Part shown: piece by piece, positions 23,642 through 33,061 of the stretch | Numbering within the stretch: position 1 is the stretch's first letter | How the letters are laid out: every line of letters starts with the position of its first letter | The notes under the pieces: generated by a model | The model's database searches: none | Seen by the model: the letters and a program-made list of their open reading frames with translations, nothing else | Told to the model about the DNA's origin: nothing | Assembly: GCA_046052345.1 (NCBI GenBank) | Contig: JBJOMN010000005.1 | Location: forward strand, 1 to 52,464 | Length of the DNA stretch: 52,464 bases | From: Pollutiaquabacter sp046052345 | Lineage (GTDB): Bacteria; Bacteroidota; Bacteroidia; AKYH767-A; 2013-40CM-41-45 | Reading direction: 5' to 3' | Translations under genes and position numbers: made by a program

Positions 23642-26503
23642 ATGAAGGAAGAAAAAGAACAGTTGGAGATTTTCGGGGCAAGGGTCCATAACCTAAGGAA
23701 CATCGATGTTACCATGCCGAGGAACCGCTTGGTGGTCATCACCGGGTTGAGCGGCAGCGGAAAATCCTCGCTCGCTTTCGATACCGTTTATGCGGAGGGA
23801 CAGCGCAGGTACCTGGAGACCTTCTCCGCCTATGCCAGGCAGTTCCTCGGCAACATGGAGCGGCCCGACGTAGACAAGATCAGCGGTTTGAGTCCGGTCA
23901 TTTCCATCGAACAGAAGACCACCAACCTCAATCCGCGTTCAACGGTAGGCACCGTGACGGAGATCTACGACTTCCTCCGTCTGCTTTTCGCCAGGGCATC
24001 CGAAGCCTATTCGTATGTCAGCGGCGAGAAGATGATACGTCTTAGCGACGACCAGATCGTCGGACTTATATGTAAGAACTTCGAAGGCAAGAAAGTGGCG
24101 TTGCTGGCGCCGCTGGTGAAAGCACGCAAAGGACATTACCGTGAACTCTTCGAACAGCTGCAACAGCAGGGATATCTGCGTGTGCGCACCGACGGAAAGA
24201 TCACGGAACTCAAAAAAGGCCTGCAGCTGGACCGTTACAAGGTCCATGACATCGAGCTCGTCATCGACCGCATGGAGGTTTCCGAGGGATCCGCAGCGCG
24301 CCTCAAGGAATCCTTGGAGCTGGCCATGAAACTCGGCAAAGGCACGATCGTACTGAACGACATGGCCAAGGACGCCGACCACTTCTACAGCCGGCATCTC
24401 ATGTGTCCCACTTCCGGCATATCCTACGACGAGCCGCAGCCGAATACGTTCTCGTTCAACTCACCCTACGGTGCGTGCCGCCGCTGCAACGGACTTGGCT
24501 CGGTTTCCGAAGCCGACCTCAAGAGCATCATTCCCGACCCTTCCGCCACCATAAAGTCGGGCGGCATCGCACCGCTCGGCCCCCAGAAGGACACCTGGAT
24601 TTTCAAGCAACTCATTGCGCTCGGCCGCAAATACGGCTTCACCCTATCGACACCCATCGAAGAGATTGCCGAGTCGACCCTGAACGTCATCCTCTACGGA
24701 TCGGAGGACGTTCTGAATGTCGCTGCGGATCACAACAGCGGGTCCGCTTACCACAATTCCATCACCTGGGAAGGCATCGTCAACTTCATCATCGAACAGG
24801 ACAACGAGGGCGCCTCTCCGGCCTTGCGACGGTGGGTGCAGGGTTTCATGCAGCAAGTGGATTGTCCCGAATGCAGTGGGTCCCGTCTTAAAAAAGAGTC
24901 CCTCTATTTCCGAGTGGATCGAAAGAACATCGCCGAGCTTTCCTCGATGGACATTCTGCAGCTTTCGGAATGGATGGACGGTCTTGAGGAAAGAATGCCT
25001 GCCCGTCAGCGCCAGATAGGCGGTGAAGTGGTGAAGGAGATCAGGAAACGCATTCGATTCCTTCTCGACGTCGGACTCGACTACCTGACACTGAACCGGA
25101 CAGCCCGCAGCCTGAGCGGCGGCGAGTCCCAACGAATCCGGCTTGCCACTCAGATCGGATCACAGCTCGTCGGCGTCCTGTACATCCTGGACGAACCCAG
25201 CATCGGACTGCACCAGCGCGACAACGCCCGTCTCATACGCTCCCTGCAGGATCTCCGTGATGCCGGCAATACGGTAATCGTCGTGGAGCACGACAAGGAA
25301 ACCATTCTTGCTGCAGATTATGTACTTGACTTGGGACCGGGAGCGGGCGTACACGGCGGACAGCTCGTCGCTTTCGGTCCTCCGTCGTCCATACTGCACC
25401 AGAAAAGCCTGACAGCAGATTACCTCAGCGGAGCTAAGAGCATTCCCGTCCGTGAAAAACCGCGCAAAGGAACGGGCAAGGCGCTGGAACTGAAGGGTGC
25501 GAAAGGCAATAATCTCAAGAACGTTTCCGTCAAGATACCCTTGGGAAAACTGGTCTGTGTCACCGGTGTCTCCGGCAGCGGAAAGTCCACCCTTATCAAC
25601 GAGACGCTCTACCCTATTCTGAACCGGCATTTCTATCAGGCCGTTCAGAAACCGCTCTCCTACCAGTCGGTCAGCGGCCTGGAACATCTGGACAAGGTGA
25701 TCGAGATCGACCAGTCGCCGATCGGGCGGACTCCCCGTTCTAATCCTGCGACCTACTCCGGCGTATTCACGGACATCCGTAACCTTTTCGCTGCATTGCC
25801 GGAGGCGCAGATACGCGGCTACGCTCCGGGAAGATTCTCCTTCAATGTGAAAGGCGGACGCTGTGAAACCTGTCAGGGAGGAGGCATGCGCGTAATCGAA
25901 ATGAATTTCCTCCCCGATGTGTATGTAGAGTGCGAAACCTGTCGCGGCAAGCGTTACAACCGGGAGACCCTGGAAATCCGCTACCGGGGAAAATCGATCA
26001 GCGATGTACTGGACATGAGCATCGAAGACGCAGTCACCTTCTTCGAAAACCTTCCGCATATCCAGCATAAGATCCGGACACTGCAGGACGTCGGACTCGG
26101 TTACATTACGCTGGGACAGCAGAGTACGACGCTGTCCGGTGGCGAGGCCCAACGTGTGAAGCTGGCGGCCGAGCTCTCCAAACGGGATACCGGAAACACT
26201 TTCTACATTTTGGATGAGCCCACCACCGGACTTCACTTCGAGGATGTCCGCATCCTTCTCGAGGTCCTGAACCGCCTGGTGGACAAAGGTAACTCCGTGC
26301 TGGTCATCGAGCACAACATGGACGTCATCAAGGCAGCAGACCATCTGATCGACATGGGCCCTGAAGGAGGACACCGTGGCGGGAAAGTAGTCTGCCAGGG
26401 AGCACCGAAAGACCTCCTGGACCATCCGGTCAGCATCACGGCGCAATTCCTTAAGAAGGAGTTCCAAAACCAGCCGCAAGAAGGGAACCTTCGCCCCCTT
26501 TGA
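23642..26503 (+). CDS. uvrA: Excinuclease ABC subunit A
   Basis: 953 residues, full length. UvrA recognises DNA damage in nucleotide excision repair. First Walker A GLSGSGKSS (about 35-43), first ABC signature SLSGGESQRIRLA, second Walker A GVSGSGKST (about 640-648) and second signature TLSGGEAQRVKLA are all intact. The C-terminal zinc module has its two CxxC pairs (CETCQGG and CETCRGK). The N-terminal zinc knuckle reads CPTS then CRRC, lacking one Cys, as I recall for other Bacteroidota. The next gene is the LOG-family protein, a frequent pairing in this phylum. Confidence 0.97.
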   Translation: MKEEKEQLEIFGARVHNLRNIDVTMPRNRLVVITGLSGSGKSSLAFDTVYAEGQRRYLETFSAYARQFLGNMERPDVDKISGLSPVISIEQKTTNLNPRSTVGTVTEIYDFLRLLFARASEAYSYVSGEKMIRLSDDQIVGLICKNFEGKKVALLAPLVKARKGHYRELFEQLQQQGYLRVRTDGKITELKKGLQLDRYKVHDIELVIDRMEVSEGSAARLKESLELAMKLGKGTIVLNDMAKDADHFYSRHLMCPTSGISYDEPQPNTFSFNSPYGACRRCNGLGSVSEADLKSIIPDPSATIKSGGIAPLGPQKDTWIFKQLIALGRKYGFTLSTPIEEIAESTLNVILYGSEDVLNVAADHNSGSAYHNSITWEGIVNFIIEQDNEGASPALRRWVQGFMQQVDCPECSGSRLKKESLYFRVDRKNIAELSSMDILQLSEWMDGLEERMPARQRQIGGEVVKEIRKRIRFLLDVGLDYLTLNRTARSLSGGESQRIRLATQIGSQLVGVLYILDEPSIGLHQRDNARLIRSLQDLRDAGNTVIVVEHDKETILAADYVLDLGPGAGVHGGQLVAFGPPSSILHQKSLTADYLSGAKSIPVREKPRKGTGKALELKGAKGNNLKNVSVKIPLGKLVCVTGVSGSGKSTLINETLYPILNRHFYQAVQKPLSYQSVSGLEHLDKVIEIDQSPIGRTPRSNPATYSGVFTDIRNLFAALPEAQIRGYAPGRFSFNVKGGRCETCQGGGMRVIEMNFLPDVYVECETCRGKRYNRETLEIRYRGKSISDVLDMSIEDAVTFFENLPHIQHKIRTLQDVGLGYITLGQQSTTLSGGEAQRVKLAAELSKRDTGNTFYILDEPTTGLHFEDVRILLEVLNRLVDKGNSVLVIEHNMDVIKAADHLIDMGPEGGHRGGKVVCQGAPKDLLDHPVSITAQFLKKEFQNQPQEGNLRPL

Positions 26504-26517
26504 TACGTTGAAGAGTA

Positions 26518-26549
26518 CCTTGGGCCGTTGACAAGGCCCTGTAAGGAGG
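26518..26549 (+). promoter_or_regulatory. Hairpin plus strong Shine-Dalgarno before the LOG gene
   Basis: GGGCC and GGCCC (26522-26540) form a small stem; CCTTG/CAAGG offers an alternative overlapping pairing. AAGGAGG (26543-26549) follows, four bases before the ATG. A near-perfect Shine-Dalgarno is exceptional in this window, where most starts have none. Confidence 0.5.
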
Positions 26550-26553
26550 CACT

Positions 26554-27261
26554 ATGAACCATGACGATTTAAAAATCCGCAAAGCCTTTTCGGACAAGGA
26601 CTGGCAAGAAATCAAGGCTTTTGATACCTGGCAGATCTTCAAGATCATGGCCGAATTCGTCGACGGCTTCGAGAAGCTGAGCAAGATAGGACCTTGCGTT
26701 TCCATTTTCGGATCCGCTCGCACCAAGCCCGGGCACGAATATTACCAGCTGGCCGAGGAGATCGCTTTCAAACTCACCAAGGAAGGCTACGGCATCATCA
26801 CCGGAGGAGGTCCGGGCATCATGGAGGCAGCCAACAAAGGCGCCAAGGTGGCGGGGGGAAAATCGGTCGGGCTGAACATCGAACTTCCCTTCGAGCAGTA
26901 CTCCAACCCGTACATCGACAGGGACAAGCTCATCACCTTCGACTACTTCTTCGTAAGAAAGCTCATGTTCATCAAATACGCGCAGGGTTTCGTAGTGCTT
27001 CCCGGCGGCTTCGGGACGATGGACGAGCTTTTCGAGGCTTTGACACTCATACAGACCGGGAAGATCGGAAAGTTCCCGATCGTGCTTGTCGGCAAGAAAT
27101 ACTGGTCCGGCCTGATCAACTGGATCAAGGACACGTTACAGGAGGAGGCCATGATCGATCCCGCCGACATGAACCTTTTCAAGGTCGCTGAGAACGCAGA
27201 GGAGGCGGTAACGCATATCAATGAGTTCTATTCGCGCTACCTTCTCAAGCCGAACTTCTGA
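26554..27261 (+). CDS. LOG-family Rossmann protein (TIGR00730; nucleoside 5'-monophosphate phosphoribohydrolase-like)
   Basis: 235 residues. SIFGSARTKPGHEYY (about 49-63), GYGIITGGGPGIMEAANKGA (about 76-95) and the catalytic-type VVLPGGFGTMDELFE (about 148-162) define the LOG/lysine-decarboxylase-like family. Characterised members cleave cytokinin or AMP-type nucleotides to base plus ribose 5-phosphate, or act in nucleotide housekeeping (PpnN). The substrate here is unknown. It is preceded by an unusually strong Shine-Dalgarno and followed by an intrinsic terminator. Confidence 0.9.
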   Translation: MNHDDLKIRKAFSDKDWQEIKAFDTWQIFKIMAEFVDGFEKLSKIGPCVSIFGSARTKPGHEYYQLAEEIAFKLTKEGYGIITGGGPGIMEAANKGAKVAGGKSVGLNIELPFEQYSNPYIDRDKLITFDYFFVRKLMFIKYAQGFVVLPGGFGTMDELFEALTLIQTGKIGKFPIVLVGKKYWSGLINWIKDTLQEEAMIDPADMNLFKVAENAEEAVTHINEFYSRYLLKPNF

Positions 27262-27283
27262 AGTTCCGGATCAAAGGATTCGA

Positions 27284-27304
27284 GGGGGCGCCGCCCCCTT
27301 TTTT
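27284..27304 (+). terminator. Intrinsic terminator after the LOG gene
   Basis: GGGGGC and GCCCCC pair around a 3-base loop (27284-27298) and are followed by six T. A strong rho-independent terminator closing the uvrA-LOG unit. Confidence 0.93.
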
Positions 27305-27417
27305 ATTGCCTTTTCCGGTGCGCGGTTTTGAACAACCGTACCTTAAAAAGTGCAGGCAGGTACTGAGAACCCTTCCACGGGGTTTGGGTACCTTTCGGCG
27401 GACCAAAAACCCCGCAC

Positions 27418-28713
27418 ATGCTCAAATCCATTTCACTTTTCGTTTCGGCAGTCGTCCTTTTCATCGCAACCATCTTCGGAGGATCCGACAAGCCGGTCAA
27501 CGTACGTCAGGAGATTCCCGCCCAGGCCCAGACAGGTTACGGCATCCAGATCACGTTTCATATCGACAGGAACGGCCACGAGGGCTTCGCGAAACTGCAG
27601 CAGGCGATTCCGAAAGGATACGGCGCTGAAGCGATCACGACCGGTTCCGCCCAGTTCATACGCACGGAAGAAGAGGTGAAATTCATCTGGACGCAGCTTC
27701 CGCAGGACGAGTCCTTCGATGTTTCCTACCGACTTGTCCCGAAGAAGGGAACGGACAGTTACATCAAGCTGGAGGGCATCTTCTCCTACGTGAATGACGA
27801 CAACAAGACTGAAAAAGTGTGGGTGAATCCTGCCGAATTCCGCGTAGGTCAGCGGATGACGACCAGGATCGAGAACAGCGGTCCTTCCATCCAGCGCCGT
27901 CTTATCGCCATCCGCCCGGAGGAAGGCGAATACCGAATTGAACTGAATATCCAGCCGGGCGGACTCTCGCAAGCGGCGCGCTTCGTTGACAGGATACCAA
28001 GCGGCTTTACGGCATCTGCGGCGGAAGTCAACGGAGCTGAATTCACACAGAACGGCCGCAACGTGAACTTTGACTGGAAGAGCTTCCCTCAGGATGAGAA
28101 TTTCACTATTGCATATACCATCCGCTCCGGCGGTGTCACCACCACGCCGTATGTAGAGGGCATGCTGCTTTACGGCGACGAGCTGGTCATCGCCAACGAC
28201 AAGCCTGAACTCGAGCAAATGCCTTCGAACAGCATCGCAGCTGAACCCGTAGCCGCCGTCGGCAACATCAATTCGACGCTCATCAGCAGTGCGGAAGAAA
28301 AAACCCCGGCCGTCACATCGAATAACGGTGTTGAAGGCTCAGGCAACAGCGCTGCAGTAAAAAAATCCGCCACATCCGGAAACTCCTTCTCCTCGCCGGC
28401 CTCCACCCCTTCTGCTCCCTATGTGACGTCGGAGGGCATACATTTCAAGGTGCAATTCCTCGCGACGAAATATACCACCTCCCGTTCGGGGAACTGGTTG
28501 AAATCCTATTACGGCATTCCCGGAAAAGTAGAGATGTATGAGCAGGACGGCTGGAAGAAGTATGTAACCGGCAATTACGACAACTACGGATCCGCTACTG
28601 CTGCCAAAAACGATATCCAACAGCGTGCGAAAGACGCTTTCGTTGTCGCTTATCGTAACGGCGACCGCATTACGGTTTCCGAGGCCATCCGCTGGAACCG
28701 GACAGGCCACTGA
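27418..28713 (+). CDS. Envelope protein with duplicated beta domain and C-terminal SPOR-like domain
   Basis: 431 residues with an N-terminal hydrophobic segment (about 3-20), signal or anchor. Two homologous beta-rich units follow: one with KFIWTQLPQDESFDVSYRL near residues 83-101, the other with NFDWKSFPQDENFTIAYTI near 219-237. A low-complexity Ser/Ala/Thr linker (about 280-338) leads to a C-terminal module beginning FKVQFLATK and ending KDAFVVAYRNGDRI. This resembles the SPOR-like peptidoglycan-binding domain common in Bacteroidota. I infer a periplasmic, wall-associated protein. A diverged -7 box (TACCTTTC, 27389-27396) lies upstream. The central domain is not one I can name. Confidence 0.7.
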   Translation: MLKSISLFVSAVVLFIATIFGGSDKPVNVRQEIPAQAQTGYGIQITFHIDRNGHEGFAKLQQAIPKGYGAEAITTGSAQFIRTEEEVKFIWTQLPQDESFDVSYRLVPKKGTDSYIKLEGIFSYVNDDNKTEKVWVNPAEFRVGQRMTTRIENSGPSIQRRLIAIRPEEGEYRIELNIQPGGLSQAARFVDRIPSGFTASAAEVNGAEFTQNGRNVNFDWKSFPQDENFTIAYTIRSGGVTTTPYVEGMLLYGDELVIANDKPELEQMPSNSIAAEPVAAVGNINSTLISSAEEKTPAVTSNNGVEGSGNSAAVKKSATSGNSFSSPASTPSAPYVTSEGIHFKVQFLATKYTTSRSGNWLKSYYGIPGKVEMYEQDGWKKYVTGNYDNYGSATAAKNDIQQRAKDAFVVAYRNGDRITVSEAIRWNRTGH

Positions 28714-28748
28714 TCCTCTCAAGGCTCGAACCAATAAACGACGTCGTC

Positions 28749-30077
28749 GTGAAAACATCGCTGAAAAACCTGCTTCTGTCCTTCTTGCTGGCCGGAGCAG
28801 GTTTTTCGGTTTTTGCTCAGGACAGTGCAACCTCCCGTACGCGTCTGCCCGCATTTTATGCAGGTCCCGGCATCATGTTCTACAAAGGTGATATCGGCGG
28901 GAAGACGACACGGGAAAGCATCCGAAACCACATTGGTTTCCGTTTCGGAATGCAATTGTATTCGGCTGACAGGATTTCCCTGTCCGCCTCTTACCTCAGC
29001 GGCCGTATCACTGCGAACAGTTACGACCCGGGCCGTCCGACGAATTTCGAGTCGGTTTTCTTTTCACAAGGTCTGTCTGTAAGGTATGATTTCTCGTCCC
29101 GTAAAAAGCAGGCGCCCGTCCTCGTCCCCTATCTTTCCGCCGGCGTCTCCTTTTTCTCTTTCCGTTCGTCTACTGACCTGAAAGACGCTTCCGGACGCAA
29201 CTATTATTACTGGTCGGACGGTTCCGTGAGGAGCGAAGCCGAGCAGGGACCGAATGCCTCTGCGGCGACAGTGCTGTTCCGTGACTATGAATACGAAACC
29301 GACCTGCGCGAAGCTAATCTGGACGGATTCGGAAAATTCAGTCAGGGTTCGCTGTTTTTTCCGTTGGAAGCCGGATTAACGATGCACCTCACCGGACACA
29401 GTTCAGTCATACTGAGTGCCGCCTATAATTTCCTTGGGACGGACCTGATCGACGGAATCACGGATGAGAGTATCGGAGCTCGAAAAGGCGACTCAAAGAA
29501 TGACCGGTTGCTCTTTGCCGGTTGTGCATTCCGTTTCGACCTGACGAGCACACGTCCGGAGCCAAAAGACGGATTCGAGCACGTCGATTTCAAGAGCCTA
29601 TCCAAGGAGGATTTCGACCGGGATGGCGTCAGGGATTTCGGTGATGCTGTCACAGACACTGCCGGCACCTCTTTCGACGGTCAAGGCCGACCTGCTGACA
29701 AGGACAAGGACGGAATTCCGAATTACCGCGACGAGGAACCTGTTTCGGTGCCGAAAATCCTGGTGGATGAAAACGGCATAACGCTTACGGACGAGATCCA
29801 GGAAGAGAAGGCGCGGAAGTCGACCGAAGCTGCTCCGGCCGATACGGTATATCTGCGTCCTTTCGACCCGTTGAATCCCGAATCGGGAGATAATCCTGCC
29901 GCCAGGAAGAAATCACGTCTGCCCAGGGAATACGACCGGCTCGATACCGACTTGGACGGCTACCTTTCCCCCACCGAAATGAGCAAAGCCGTGAACGATT
30001 TCAATGCCGGCCGCTCTCCTTACAAACAGAAGGATTTTTACCGTTTGATCGATTTTTACTTCCGTCAGGAGCTTTAA
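28749..30077 (+). CDS. Outer-membrane beta-barrel protein with C-terminal calcium-loop / EF-hand-like motifs
   Basis: 442 residues, GTG start giving a clear signal peptide (MKTSLKNLLL...VFAQ). Residues 35-265 look like an eight-strand-type barrel with alternating hydrophobic strands and aromatic ends. The rest is soluble and carries acidic loops of the type DRDGVRDFGD (about 295), DKDKDGIPNYRDEE (about 318) and DTDLDGYLSPTEM (about 400). The last is EF-hand-like and the middle one is of the thrombospondin type 3 kind. Calcium binding is inferred. The stop codon lies in the stem of an intrinsic terminator. Confidence 0.72.
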   Translation: MKTSLKNLLLSFLLAGAGFSVFAQDSATSRTRLPAFYAGPGIMFYKGDIGGKTTRESIRNHIGFRFGMQLYSADRISLSASYLSGRITANSYDPGRPTNFESVFFSQGLSVRYDFSSRKKQAPVLVPYLSAGVSFFSFRSSTDLKDASGRNYYYWSDGSVRSEAEQGPNASAATVLFRDYEYETDLREANLDGFGKFSQGSLFFPLEAGLTMHLTGHSSVILSAAYNFLGTDLIDGITDESIGARKGDSKNDRLLFAGCAFRFDLTSTRPEPKDGFEHVDFKSLSKEDFDRDGVRDFGDAVTDTAGTSFDGQGRPADKDKDGIPNYRDEEPVSVPKILVDENGITLTDEIQEEKARKSTEAAPADTVYLRPFDPLNPESGDNPAARKKSRLPREYDRLDTDLDGYLSPTEMSKAVNDFNAGRSPYKQKDFYRLIDFYFRQEL

Positions 30078-30100
30078 TCTGTAAGGATTAAAGGTTTTTT
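30072..30100 (+). terminator. Intrinsic terminator overlapping the stop codon of the barrel gene
   Basis: CTTTAATC (30072-30079) and GATTAAAG (30086-30093) pair perfectly over 8 base pairs with a 6-base loop, followed by six T. The TAA stop (30075-30077) is inside the left arm. Confidence 0.85.
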
Positions 30101-30183
30101 AGACCCCGAAGCCTTCCCGGCAGTGCTAATATGGTCGGTACGGGATTTCCGCACGAACCACATGCGGACGCCCCTCTCTCGCC

Positions 30184-32580
30184 ATGAACACACGCAAACT
30201 CACCATTTTGGTGGTGGAAGACGATGAAGTCGACCGCATGGACATCGCCCGATCGTTGAAACGCTCCGGTTTCAACGTCGAGTTGTACTATGCAGGAGAT
30301 CCGGAAAGCGGACTTAAGCAAGCCTTTGAAAGGCAATACGACTGCATCTTCCTCGACTATAACCTGCCGGGAGGTACCGGCATCGATGTCCTGCAAAGCA
30401 TACGAAGTTCGGGATCCAAAACCCCGATCATCGTGATGACCGCTCATGGCAGTCTGACGAACGCTGTCGAAGCCATGAAATGCGGGGCCAGTGATTACCT
30501 CGTAAAATCGATGCTGACGCCGGAGGGTATCGCTCAAAGTCTGCTGCACGTGATGAGGCTGAGGGAGAACGAAAGGATCCAGGAACACCTGACCCGGGAA
30601 CTCCGTAATACACAGAACAGGCTTCAAAAGGTCATCGACCATTCCCCCATCGTACTTTTCGCACTGGACGAACAAGGCATCTTTACACTGTTCGACGGAA
30701 AGGGATCGGATGCATTGGGGCTGTCGGGAAGCATGATGCCGGGAAGGCACGTCTCAGCCATGGAGGAGGCGTTACCGGGGGCGGAGGAGCTGTTCCGTCG
30801 CGGACTGGGCGGGGATTCTGACCGGACCGTGGTGGCCTCAGGCAGTAACCATTTCGAGGTCTCCTACTCGCCCATCCGGGATGAGAACGGAGGCATAACG
30901 GGCGTGATCGGAATCGCCACCGATGTCACTGAGCTGATGCTGGCCAAACAGATTGCGGAGAACACCGCGAAACTCAAACAGGAATTCGTTGCAAACATGA
31001 GTCATGAGATCCGGACGCCGATGAACGGCATCATCGGACTCACGAACATCCTGTTGGAAACGGAACTGAACGGCGAACAGAAGAATTATCTCACCTGCAT
31101 CAAGAACTGCTCCAGAAACCTACTGGTCATCATCAACGATGTGCTGGACTTCTCTAAGATCGAACTTGGGAAGATGTCGTTCGAGAACGTCCCGTTCCGG
31201 CTTTCGGAGGTATGCGGTCAGACCGCTGAACTTTTCCGGAACAAAGCTGCGGAAAAAAATGTGCGATTGCTGCTTAAACTGGATCCGTCGCTGCCTGAAA
31301 CGGTCTGCGGCGACCCGACACGGCTGACGCAGGTACTGAACAATCTGGTCAGTAACGCCATAAAATTCACGGAAAAGGGATACATCGCCATCATCGTGAG
31401 AGGCGGCGAATCCGCAGAAAACCGGCAGACCGTGAACTTCGAGGTGTACGATACCGGTATCGGCATACACGAGGACAGTCTGCATACGATCTTTGAAAGT
31501 TACCGTCAAGCGGACGGAGATACAACGCGGAAGTATGGCGGTACAGGACTGGGACTGAGTATCGTCAAACAGCTGATCGAATCCCAGAACGGAAAAATAC
31601 AGGTGAGCAGTACGCCCGGCAAGGGGAGCTGCTTCGGATTCCGGCTGACGTTCGATATCGCGGATCCTGCGATCGAAAGGAGGGTGGTGTCCGAAATTGC
31701 CGATTACAAGAATCTGCGTGGAAGCAGGATACTCCTGGCCGAGGACAACCCCATCAATCAGATGATCGCCCGCAAATTGCTGGTATCGTGGGGCGCCAAG
31801 GTGGATGCTGTGGAGAACGGAGCGGAAGCGGTGCGAATGGTGTCGGCAGAAAGCTATGATCTCGTGCTCATGGACATCCAGATGCCGGAGATGAACGGCT
31901 ATGAAGCAGCCTCTTGCCTGAGGGAACTGGGACACCGCATACCGATCATGGCCATGACGGCCCACGCGACGGTTGAAGAGAAGGACCGTTGCTTCAGCAA
32001 TGGCATGAACGATTACATCAGTAAGCCGTTCGACCCGGAAAAGCTGAAGCGACAGATCAATGATCTTCTTGGAAAGAGCAAGGTTCAGGAAGACCGAACA
32101 AGTCATTCCCAATTCGGGAATAATAATTCGAAGAATACAGGTGGCATTCGGGGGAAATTTGACAGCTCCGCCCTGTCGGGCAGGACGCTCCGCCAACAGA
32201 AGCTCCTGAAGGCCAGAAGCGAAGTCGCACTCGAGAGACCGGATCTGAGTTACATCCGCCAACTTTCCGGCGACAAGAACGATTTCATGATTGAAATGAT
32301 CGAGTTGTTCATGTCCCGGACCAAAGAGGCTCTGGAAGCGCTCAGGGAAGGACAGGAACGCTGCAATTGGGAGGAAGTACGGCTCATTGCGCACCGGATC
32401 AAGCCGACTTTCAGATATGTCGGCAGCAACAGGATCCAGCAGGCATTGGCTGAGGTGGAACAGCTGACCGCCGGTACTCCGGGAAATCCGGATGAAGTGA
32501 GGACGTTGCTGACGAACATTGAAAAACAAAGCATGCAGTTGTTGATTCAATTGGAATCCGAGCTTGAATCCCTGCGCTAA
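30184..32580 (+). CDS. Hybrid histidine kinase: REC - PAS - HisKA - HATPase - REC - HPt
   Basis: 798 residues, no transmembrane segment. An N-terminal receiver domain has IFLDYNLPGG with the phospho-Asp near residue 58. A PAS-like domain (about 150-260) begins VIDHSPIVLFALDEQG. HisKA has SHEIRTPMNG (His near 274), the ATPase has NLVSNAIKFTEKG and GTGLGLSIV. A second receiver (about 515-635) has LVLMDIQMPEM, and a C-terminal HPt has LIAHRIKPTFRYVG. It can receive phosphate at its N-terminus, integrate a PAS signal and pass phosphate out through HPt, most simply to the CheY-like regulator encoded 30 bases downstream. First gene of the putative exopolysaccharide operon. Confidence 0.92.
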   Translation: MNTRKLTILVVEDDEVDRMDIARSLKRSGFNVELYYAGDPESGLKQAFERQYDCIFLDYNLPGGTGIDVLQSIRSSGSKTPIIVMTAHGSLTNAVEAMKCGASDYLVKSMLTPEGIAQSLLHVMRLRENERIQEHLTRELRNTQNRLQKVIDHSPIVLFALDEQGIFTLFDGKGSDALGLSGSMMPGRHVSAMEEALPGAEELFRRGLGGDSDRTVVASGSNHFEVSYSPIRDENGGITGVIGIATDVTELMLAKQIAENTAKLKQEFVANMSHEIRTPMNGIIGLTNILLETELNGEQKNYLTCIKNCSRNLLVIINDVLDFSKIELGKMSFENVPFRLSEVCGQTAELFRNKAAEKNVRLLLKLDPSLPETVCGDPTRLTQVLNNLVSNAIKFTEKGYIAIIVRGGESAENRQTVNFEVYDTGIGIHEDSLHTIFESYRQADGDTTRKYGGTGLGLSIVKQLIESQNGKIQVSSTPGKGSCFGFRLTFDIADPAIERRVVSEIADYKNLRGSRILLAEDNPINQMIARKLLVSWGAKVDAVENGAEAVRMVSAESYDLVLMDIQMPEMNGYEAASCLRELGHRIPIMAMTAHATVEEKDRCFSNGMNDYISKPFDPEKLKRQINDLLGKSKVQEDRTSHSQFGNNNSKNTGGIRGKFDSSALSGRTLRQQKLLKARSEVALERPDLSYIRQLSGDKNDFMIEMIELFMSRTKEALEALREGQERCNWEEVRLIAHRIKPTFRYVGSNRIQQALAEVEQLTAGTPGNPDEVRTLLTNIEKQSMQLLIQLESELESLR

Positions 32581-32610
32581 AATCCCTTACATTGGTGAAT
32601 CATAGCTGCC

Positions 32611-32982
32611 ATGTCCAAAAAAGTGCTGATCTGCGAAGACGACGAGATGATCCTCAGGATGGTCGAGTTCCGTCTGCGCAAGGAAGGGTACGACGTACAC
32701 CTGGCGGCGGACGGAAAAGAATCTCTGGCGCAGATCCGGAACGTCTCTCCCGACCTCATCATCACCGATATCATGATGCCGTACATCACCGGACTGGAGA
32801 TCGTGCATCAGATCAGGAAAGACCTGCAGCTGAAGACTCCGATCATCATCGTATCCTCGATAGGATTGGAGAAGACCGTACTGGAGGCGTTCCGTCTCGG
32901 GGCGGACGACTTCATCACCAAACCCTTCAGCCCGAACGAACTGTCGATACGCGTGAGCAATCTTCTTGCAAAGAACCGATGA
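32611..32982 (+). CDS. Single-domain response regulator (CheY-like)
   Basis: 123 residues, one receiver domain. LICEDDEMILRM gives the acidic pocket, LIITDIMMPYITG the phospho-Asp (near 52), IIVSSIG the Thr/Ser position and DDFITKPFSP the conserved Lys. No output domain, so it acts by protein contact. Its place between the hybrid kinase and the YaiO/CotH/HEAT/glycosyltransferase genes suggests it controls the enzyme complex, perhaps through the HEAT protein or the synthase. Confidence 0.92.
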   Translation: MSKKVLICEDDEMILRMVEFRLRKEGYDVHLAADGKESLAQIRNVSPDLIITDIMMPYITGLEIVHQIRKDLQLKTPIIIVSSIGLEKTVLEAFRLGADDFITKPFSPNELSIRVSNLLAKNR

Positions 32983-33061
32983 ACCACCCGGCCGGAAGAC
33001 GGACGTCATGTAACCTGTCTGTCCGTAACAGGATGTTTCCCGATGAAAACAATTTGAGATT

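Noticed and set aside
23642..26503. Loss of a cysteine in the first zinc knuckle of UvrA (CPTS)
   Set aside because: As I recall, Bacteroidota UvrA proteins usually have this variant, so it is not a defect of this gene.
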